This document shows, one piece after another, positions 20,845 to 25,187 of a stretch of 25,187 bases of DNA. Numbering within the stretch: position 1 is the first letter of the stretch; every line of letters starts with the position of its first letter. The notes under the pieces are model-generated. The model saw nothing but the letters and a program-made list of their open reading frames with translations. It was not told the DNA's origin and made no database searches. The stretch comes from an uncultured Prevotellaceae bacterium (GTDB lineage Bacteria > Bacteroidota > Bacteroidia > Bacteroidales > Muribaculaceae): contig CAMYCE010000024.1 of NCBI GenBank assembly GCA_947254205.1, positions 1-25,187 of the forward strand. The letters are read 5' to 3'. The position numbers were made by a program, and so were the translations under genes.

Positions 20845-20956
20845 AAAAGCTACACCCATGCCATGTGGGCTTGATTGTGCCACAGTTTAGGGCGTGTTGG
20901 GCATGTTGCCAATCGTGTGTTTTGCTTTTTTTTTGACAAAAAACAATAAGGTTCCT

Positions 20957-21023
20957 GCACTTTCAATCACCTTGACGCAAGGCTATAAAGTCTTGATTGC
21001 AAGGCATGTTGAAGGTGCTTTTT
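20957..21023 (+). ncRNA. Structured terminator-like RNA in the zapA-rny gap
   Basis: GCACTTTCAA (20957-20966) pairs with TTGAAGGTGC (21009-21018) over ten bases with one G-U pair, and TTTTT follows at once. The enclosed 42 bases can form CCTTG/CAAGG and CTTG/CAAG hairpins, giving a three-way junction. This is larger than a simple terminator. It may be the 3' end of a small RNA lying downstream of zapA, the place where many proteobacteria keep 6S RNA, or an elaborate terminator for the zapA operon. Confidence 0.5.
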
Positions 21024-21055
21024 AAATAAATATATATTAAATTTTAATTGTACTA

Positions 21056-22597
21056 ATGAATATAATATTAGTAATCGTAATCGCAATTGTGGCACTCATC
21101 GTGGGTGCTATGTGCGCAATCTTTGTGACTCGTCGCAATGCCAAGTCACAGGCCAATTCAATCCTTGAAAAGGCAAAGCTTGAAGCCGAGGTGCTGAAAA
21201 ACAATGAGGTGATTAAGGGTAAAGAGATGGGGCTTTCGATCAAGAGCGAAGCCGAAAAACAGGCCAATGCCCGTCTTGCCAAGGTGCAATCGAGCGAAGC
21301 CAAGCAAAAGCAACGTGAAATTCAATTGAGCCAGCAACAACAAGAGTTGCAACGCAAAAAAGACGAAACCGACAAACTAAAAGTCACTCTTGAAAACCAG
21401 CAAAGTGTGCTCGAAGAGCGCAAAAAAGAGGTTGACCGCATGGAATTGAGTGTGCGCGACACGCTTGAGCATGTGAGTGGTCTGTCGGCCGAGGAAGCCA
21501 AAGAAAAGCTTGTTGAATCTCTCAAAGACGAGGCCAAAACGGCAGCAGCTTCCTATATCAACGACATTATGGACGATGCCAAGCTCACAGCCAATAAAGA
21601 AGCCAAGCGCATCGTGGTCGAGACCATTCAGCGTGTGGCCACCGAAACCGCTATCGAGAATGCTGTGACAGTGTTTCACATCGACAACGATGACCTCAAG
21701 GGGCGCATCATTGGTCGAGAAGGTCGCAACATTCGTGCCCTTGAAGCTGCCACTGGTGTTGAAATTATTGTCGACGACACTCCCGAGGCAATTGTGTTGT
21801 CGGGCTTCGACCCTGTGCGCCGCGAGATTGCCCGCTTGGCTCTGCATCAGCTTGTGGCCGATGGCCGCATTCACCCGGCTCGCATCGAGGAGGTTGTGGC
21901 CAAGGTGAAGAAGCAAATTGAAGACGAAATTATCGAAACGGGTAAACGCACAACTATCGACTTGGGTATTCATGGCTTGCACCCCGAGATGATACGCTTG
22001 ATTGGTAAAATGAAATATCGCTCGAGCTATGGTCAAAACCTCTTGCAACACTCTCGCGAAACAGCCAATTTGTGTGCCATCATGGCAAGTGAATTGGGCT
22101 TGAATCCCAAGAAGGCACGTCGTGCAGGCTTGCTTCACGATATTGGCAAGGTGCCCGATGACGAGCCCGAATTGCCACACGCATTGCTGGGCATGAAACT
22201 TGCCGAGCGTTATAAAGAGAAAGCCGACATTTGCAACGCCATTGGTGCTCACCACGATGAGGAAGAGGCCACCAGCATGTATGCTCCCATTGTGCAGGTG
22301 TGTGATGCCATTTCGGGTGCCCGCCCGGGTGCTCGTCGCGAGGTGGTTGAAGCCTATATCAAGCGTCTCAACGACCTTGAACGATTGGCCATGTCCTATC
22401 CGGGAGTCATTAAGACCTATGCCATTCAGGCTGGTCGTGAGTTGCGCGTGATTGTGGGTGCCGACAAGATTACCGATGCCGAAACCGAGAAACTCAGTGG
22501 TGAGATAGCACAAAAAATTCAAGACGAAATGACCTATCCAGGGCAAGTGCGCATCACCGTGATTCGTGAAACTCGCTCTGTTAGTTTTGCTAAATAA
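21056..22597 (+). CDS. rny: Ribonuclease Y
   Basis: A membrane-anchored endoribonuclease that starts mRNA decay (513 residues, full length). It has an N-terminal transmembrane helix (residues 2-24), a long coiled coil (about 30-200), a KH RNA-binding domain with 'GRIIGREGRNIRALE' (216-230) and a metal-binding HD domain with 'LLHDIGKV' (H361, D362) and an earlier conserved His in 'LLQHSRETA' (332). The C-terminal family region is complete. It is preceded by an AT-rich leader after the structured element at 20957-21023, so it probably has its own promoter. Confidence 0.98.
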   Translation: MNIILVIVIAIVALIVGAMCAIFVTRRNAKSQANSILEKAKLEAEVLKNNEVIKGKEMGLSIKSEAEKQANARLAKVQSSEAKQKQREIQLSQQQQELQRKKDETDKLKVTLENQQSVLEERKKEVDRMELSVRDTLEHVSGLSAEEAKEKLVESLKDEAKTAAASYINDIMDDAKLTANKEAKRIVVETIQRVATETAIENAVTVFHIDNDDLKGRIIGREGRNIRALEAATGVEIIVDDTPEAIVLSGFDPVRREIARLALHQLVADGRIHPARIEEVVAKVKKQIEDEIIETGKRTTIDLGIHGLHPEMIRLIGKMKYRSSYGQNLLQHSRETANLCAIMASELGLNPKKARRAGLLHDIGKVPDDEPELPHALLGMKLAERYKEKADICNAIGAHHDEEEATSMYAPIVQVCDAISGARPGARREVVEAYIKRLNDLERLAMSYPGVIKTYAIQAGRELRVIVGADKITDAETEKLSGEIAQKIQDEMTYPGQVRITVIRETRSVSFAK

Positions 22598-22609
22598 TGG
22601 GTTGTTTCA

Positions 22610-24037
22610 ATGAGTAGTAAATTGAATCAAGATATAGTTTCCTTGTCGCAAGAGCAGGCAAAGTGCCTCTCGTGCAATGGGTGCAATGGGTGCAATGGCA
22701 GTTGCAGTAGCTGTGACTCTCACGATGAGGCCCGTTGCAACTTGCAGTGCACCAATTGGCTTGCCGACATTCCTGGCGAAGCCGACAGCTTTGATGTGAT
22801 TGAGGTGCACTTTAAAAACACGCGCAAGGGCTTTTATCGCAATAGCACCCACTTGCCCCTCAAGATAGGCGACATGGTGGCTGTTGAGGCCAACCCAGGC
22901 CACGACATTGGTCGCGTGTCGATGATGGGACGGCTTGTGAAGTTGCAAATGAAGAAAGCCAACCTCAAGCCCGACTTCGAGATATTGCGTGTGTTTCGCA
23001 AGGCCAAACCTGCCGACTTGGAACGATATGAAGAGGCTAAGGCCAAAGAAATCGACACGATGATTCGCTCTCGCAAGATTGCTACCGACCTCAACCTCAA
23101 GATGAAGATTGGCGATGTTGAATATCAAGGCGATGGCAATAAAGCTATTTTCTATTACATTGCCGACGAACGTGTCGATTTTCGTCAGCTCATCAAGGTG
23201 CTGGCCGATGTGTTTAAAATACGCGTCGAGATGAAGCAAATTGGTGCTCGGCAAGAAGCCGGGCGCATTGGTGGAATTGGCCCGTGTGGCCGTCCGCTAT
23301 GCTGTGCCAGTTGGATGAGCCGATTTGTCTCGGTGTCGACAGGCGCAGCGCGCTATCAAGACATTTCGCTCAACCCTCAAAAACTTGCCGGACAGTGTGC
23401 CAAGCTCAAGTGTTGCATCAACTTTGAAGTTGATGGCTATGTAGAGGCGGGCAAGAAGATGCCTCCTCGCGATGTAGTGCTTGAAACGCTCGACAACACC
23501 TATTATCACTTCAAAACCGACTTGTTCAAGAAAGAAATTCTCTATTCTACCGACAAAAACATACCTGCCAATTTGGTGAAGTTGTCGCCTGCACGTGTGT
23601 TTGAAGTGATAGCACTCAACAAAGAGGGGGTGAAACCCGAGAAATTGAGTCTTGAGGTAGATGAACGTGAGGTAGAACAAAAGGCCTTTGGCGATATTTT
23701 AGGACAGGACAGCATCAACCGCTTCGACCATAAAAAGAAGAAGCGCAGGGGGGCCGGAGCACGCTCCAAAGAAGGAGGAACTCGCCGAGACGAAAACCGC
23801 AAGCCTCGCTCGCAACAAGGCGAGGGTGAGTCGCGACAACGGCAGGGAGGTGATAGGCCCGAAAGGGGCGACCGCCAGCAGCCACGTCGGCGACCTGCAC
23901 GCCAAGCCGGTGAAGCACATGGCGAGGGACAACAACCCCGTCGTCGAGGTGGCGATCGTCATCAAGAAAAACGTGACTCTCGTGACGAAAACAAGAAACG
24001 CAACAATCATGAATCCAAGCCATCAACGCCCGAGTAG
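22610..24037 (+). CDS. ricT: RicT/PSP1-family protein with long charged tail
   Basis: A 475-residue protein of the PSP1 C-terminal domain family (RicT/YaaT), partners of RNase Y in Bacillus and often iron-sulfur associated. The N-terminus has eight Cys within residues 19-47 in CxxC spacing (19, 22, 25, 28, 32, 35, 43, 47). The family core (about 60-280) includes 'EAGRIGGIGPCGRPLCCASW' and 'LAGQCAKLKCCINFE'. A tail (about 375-475) of Arg, Gln, Gly, Glu and Lys is probably disordered and RNA-binding. Location right after rny fits joint action in mRNA processing. Confidence 0.92.
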   Translation: MSSKLNQDIVSLSQEQAKCLSCNGCNGCNGSCSSCDSHDEARCNLQCTNWLADIPGEADSFDVIEVHFKNTRKGFYRNSTHLPLKIGDMVAVEANPGHDIGRVSMMGRLVKLQMKKANLKPDFEILRVFRKAKPADLERYEEAKAKEIDTMIRSRKIATDLNLKMKIGDVEYQGDGNKAIFYYIADERVDFRQLIKVLADVFKIRVEMKQIGARQEAGRIGGIGPCGRPLCCASWMSRFVSVSTGAARYQDISLNPQKLAGQCAKLKCCINFEVDGYVEAGKKMPPRDVVLETLDNTYYHFKTDLFKKEILYSTDKNIPANLVKLSPARVFEVIALNKEGVKPEKLSLEVDEREVEQKAFGDILGQDSINRFDHKKKKRRGAGARSKEGGTRRDENRKPRSQQGEGESRQRQGGDRPERGDRQQPRRRPARQAGEAHGEGQQPRRRGGDRHQEKRDSRDENKKRNNHESKPSTPE

Positions 24038-24533
24038 TTGCCATGGTTGCAGCAATGCTCATCATGGATTGTGGCTTGGGCTATTGCTCATCACTCTATG
24101 GGTATGCTTAGGTGCTTGTGCACCCAAGCATACTTCTTATAGCGATTTTTGTGACTTGCCCTCGGAGGGCTGGCCTTGCAAGTCGCCCATTGTGTTCACG
24201 CCCACCTATGGTGACTCAGCGATTGCCTACAACATCAAGTTGGCGGTGCGTTACACCACGCTTTATCGCTACAAAGACCTCAATCTTGTGGCCGATTTTA
24301 TTGCCAGCGACAGCACTGTGCAACGTCGCAGGGTGCACTTTGAAATTTCTGATGACTATGGCAATTGGCGAGGAGGTGGCTTTGGGGCACTTTACCAGTG
24401 TAGCACCACAATCGCCACAGGCATCAAGCCCACTCAAGCGAGTAGGGTGGTGGTGTGGCAGGCCATGAAGGGGTGCAAAAGTGTGTTGGGCATAGCCAAC
24501 ATGGGCATCATTGTTTCGCCTCAACATCATTAA
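24009..24533 (+). CDS. gldH: GldH-family lipoprotein
   Basis: A 174-residue lipoprotein. A hydrophobic stretch 'GLWLGLLLITLWVCLGAC' ends in the lipobox LGAC, so it is processed by signal peptidase II and acylated at that Cys (about residue 37). The mature part has GldH features: 'AYNIKLAVRYTTLYRYKDLNLVADFIASD', 'VHFEISDDYGNWRGGGFGALYQ'. GldH belongs to the gliding/type IX secretion gene set, although gut Bacteroidales keep gldH without gliding. The ATG at 24009 overlaps ricT by 29 nt, a common arrangement; a long upstream extension in the same frame lies within ricT and is rejected. Confidence 0.88.
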   Translation: MNPSHQRPSSCHGCSNAHHGLWLGLLLITLWVCLGACAPKHTSYSDFCDLPSEGWPCKSPIVFTPTYGDSAIAYNIKLAVRYTTLYRYKDLNLVADFIASDSTVQRRRVHFEISDDYGNWRGGGFGALYQCSTTIATGIKPTQASRVVVWQAMKGCKSVLGIANMGIIVSPQHH

Positions 24534-24569
24534 TTGATTTTTTCGCCCACCTCTAAATTCTTCTTGTTT

Positions 24570-25025
24570 ATGTTTCTACACCCACAATCGGTCGATGCTT
24601 TAATCTTTGACATGGACGGCACGTTGTGGAATGCAACGGCATCTTATGCTCAAGTGTGGAATGTGGCTTTGTTGCAATTTGGCATTGAGGCTCATTTCAC
24701 GGCAAGCGACATGTTGCCTTTTATGGGCATGCCCATCGAGTTGATTATGAATGGCTTGCTCTCGCAATACACCCAATTAGACCATGCCAAATTCCTTGAC
24801 CTTGCTTTCAAGCTCGAAATCGACATGATGCCACAATTGGGTGGCGTGCTTTATCCCGGAGTGCGCGACAGACTTGAGAAATTGTCGAAATTCTACAAAT
24901 TGTTTCTTTTGAGCAACTGTGGAGCTCAGGGGTTGAAAAATTTCATGAATTTCACTGGCACACAGCCATTGATTACCGACAGCATCTCCTATGGAGAGAA
25001 TCCTGTGCCCAAATCCCAAAACCTG
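24570..25025 (+). pseudogene. HAD-superfamily hydrolase, truncated at the 3' end
   Basis: The first 152 residues are a normal phosphoglycolate phosphatase-like HAD enzyme: the catalytic motif DMDGTLW with D14 and D16, a helical cap (about 20-95), motif II 'LFLLSNCG' (S115) and the lysine of motif III in 'NPVPKSQN' (K148). After 'QNL' the family sequence stops: the expected motif IV (GDxxxD) is absent and the frame runs on through unrelated sequence to 25178. The break coincides with the start of the element at about 25026. The ATG at 24570 is chosen over a TTG at 24534. The product is unlikely to be active. Confidence 0.8.
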
Positions 25026-25028
25026 GGC

Positions 25029-25075
25029 ATAAGTGACAAAAAGAGACCTAAAATGGGTCTCTTTTTGTCACTTAT
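25029..25075. terminator. Bidirectional terminator, 20-bp perfect inverted repeat
   Basis: Positions 25029-25048 and 25056-25075 are exact inverted copies with a 7-base loop. Each arm contains five A or T residues, so in either direction the RNA would have a long stem whose base is A/U rich. It stands just after the minus-strand gene ending at 25084 and before the broken HAD gene, so it may stop transcripts from both sides. Confidence 0.7.
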
Positions 25076-25083
25076 ACCGATTT

Positions 25084-25187
25084 TTATTCATCTCCAATCT
25101 CTAACGATTTGTATGGAATGGTATAACTATCCGCATCATTTGATTTCTTTACCTTTCCATTTTTATCAAGCATTGTGATTTTTCCTC
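25084..25187 (-). CDS. C-terminus of an unknown protein (partial, enters from the right)
   Basis: An open frame on the minus strand from the window edge to a TAA at 25084-25086, ending '...NGKVKKSNDADSYTIPYKSLEIGDE'. Only 34 residues are visible; the style is that of a cytoplasmic protein, perhaps a transposase, but no family can be named. The strong terminator 9 bp beyond its stop supports it as a real gene end. Confidence 0.5.
   Translation of the reverse strand, partial: GKITMLDKNGKVKKSNDADSYTIPYKSLEIGDE

Larger units (their letters stand above)
25026..25187. mobile_element. Probable left end of an inserted element
   Basis: The HAD homology ends between 25015 and 25028. What follows is a 20-bp perfect inverted repeat and the 3' end of a minus-strand gene, i.e. 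material with its own gene direction and terminator. An insertion sequence or another integrated element is the simplest reading. Its other end and any target duplication lie outside the window. Confidence 0.6.

Noticed and set aside
21377..22546. 389-residue open frame antisense to rny
   Set aside because: The plus-strand RNase Y is certain over the whole region; the antisense frame shows no family features and follows codon bias of the real gene.
22607..23254. 215-residue open frame antisense to ricT
   Set aside because: Shadow of the ricT coding sequence, which has clear family motifs.

Overview
The window looks like a Bacteroidales chromosome (host genes of the rsgA / zapA-rny / ricT-gldH type, TAnnTTTG-type -7 promoter elements, little use of Shine-Dalgarno sites) carrying the right-hand part of a temperate prophage. 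Prevotellaceae and Muribaculaceae fit equally well; I cannot resolve the genus. The first ~19 kb is phage and the last ~6 kb is host. The left end of the prophage lies outside the window.

Prophage (about 1-19,000). Except for the repressor, every phage gene runs leftward (minus strand). Reading in transcription order from the right: an integrase (17740-18846) next to the host junction; a divergent CI/LexA-type S24 repressor (plus strand, 16923-17606); an operator/promoter region (16779-16880) with a 10-bp inverted repeat lying over the leftward promoter; a 59-residue two-helix membrane protein; an AlpA-like DNA-binding protein; and a Bro-N/KilAC antirepressor. A recombination module follows (ERF annealing protein, PD-(D/E)XK nuclease, SSB-like OB protein with an acidic DDLPF tail), then small unknowns, an HU-like protein, a VRR-NUC nuclease, a winged-helix replication protein, two orphan DNA methyltransferases, a dUTPase, a DUF7666-type repeat protein, a YopX-like protein, and finally a 907-residue probable structural protein ending at a good terminator (74-109).

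The most unusual feature is a set of structured noncoding blocks inside the early leftward operon. At 14330-14408 a segment has a 7-bp acceptor-like helix and a canonical T-arm but no convincing D-arm. At 15741-15828 there are three abutting stems, the last a perfect 7-bp acceptor stacked on a T-arm (a tRNA minihelix). At 16412-16539 a cloverleaf-like three-way junction is followed by two more hairpins. These could be tRNA-like RNAs, mRNA processing signals or regulatory leaders. A 52-bp duplicate of the dUTPase gene start at 5499-5550 is a second recombination scar.

Host part (about 19,100-25,187). rsgA, a coiled-coil protein, zapA, rny, ricT and gldH all run rightward and concern ribosome assembly, cell division, RNA turnover and a surface lipoprotein. 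The zapA-rny gap holds a structured, terminator-like element. The last host gene, a HAD hydrolase, is cut off after 152 codons. The sequence beyond carries a 20-bp perfect inverted repeat and the tail of a gene running the other way, so another mobile element probably starts near 25,020.
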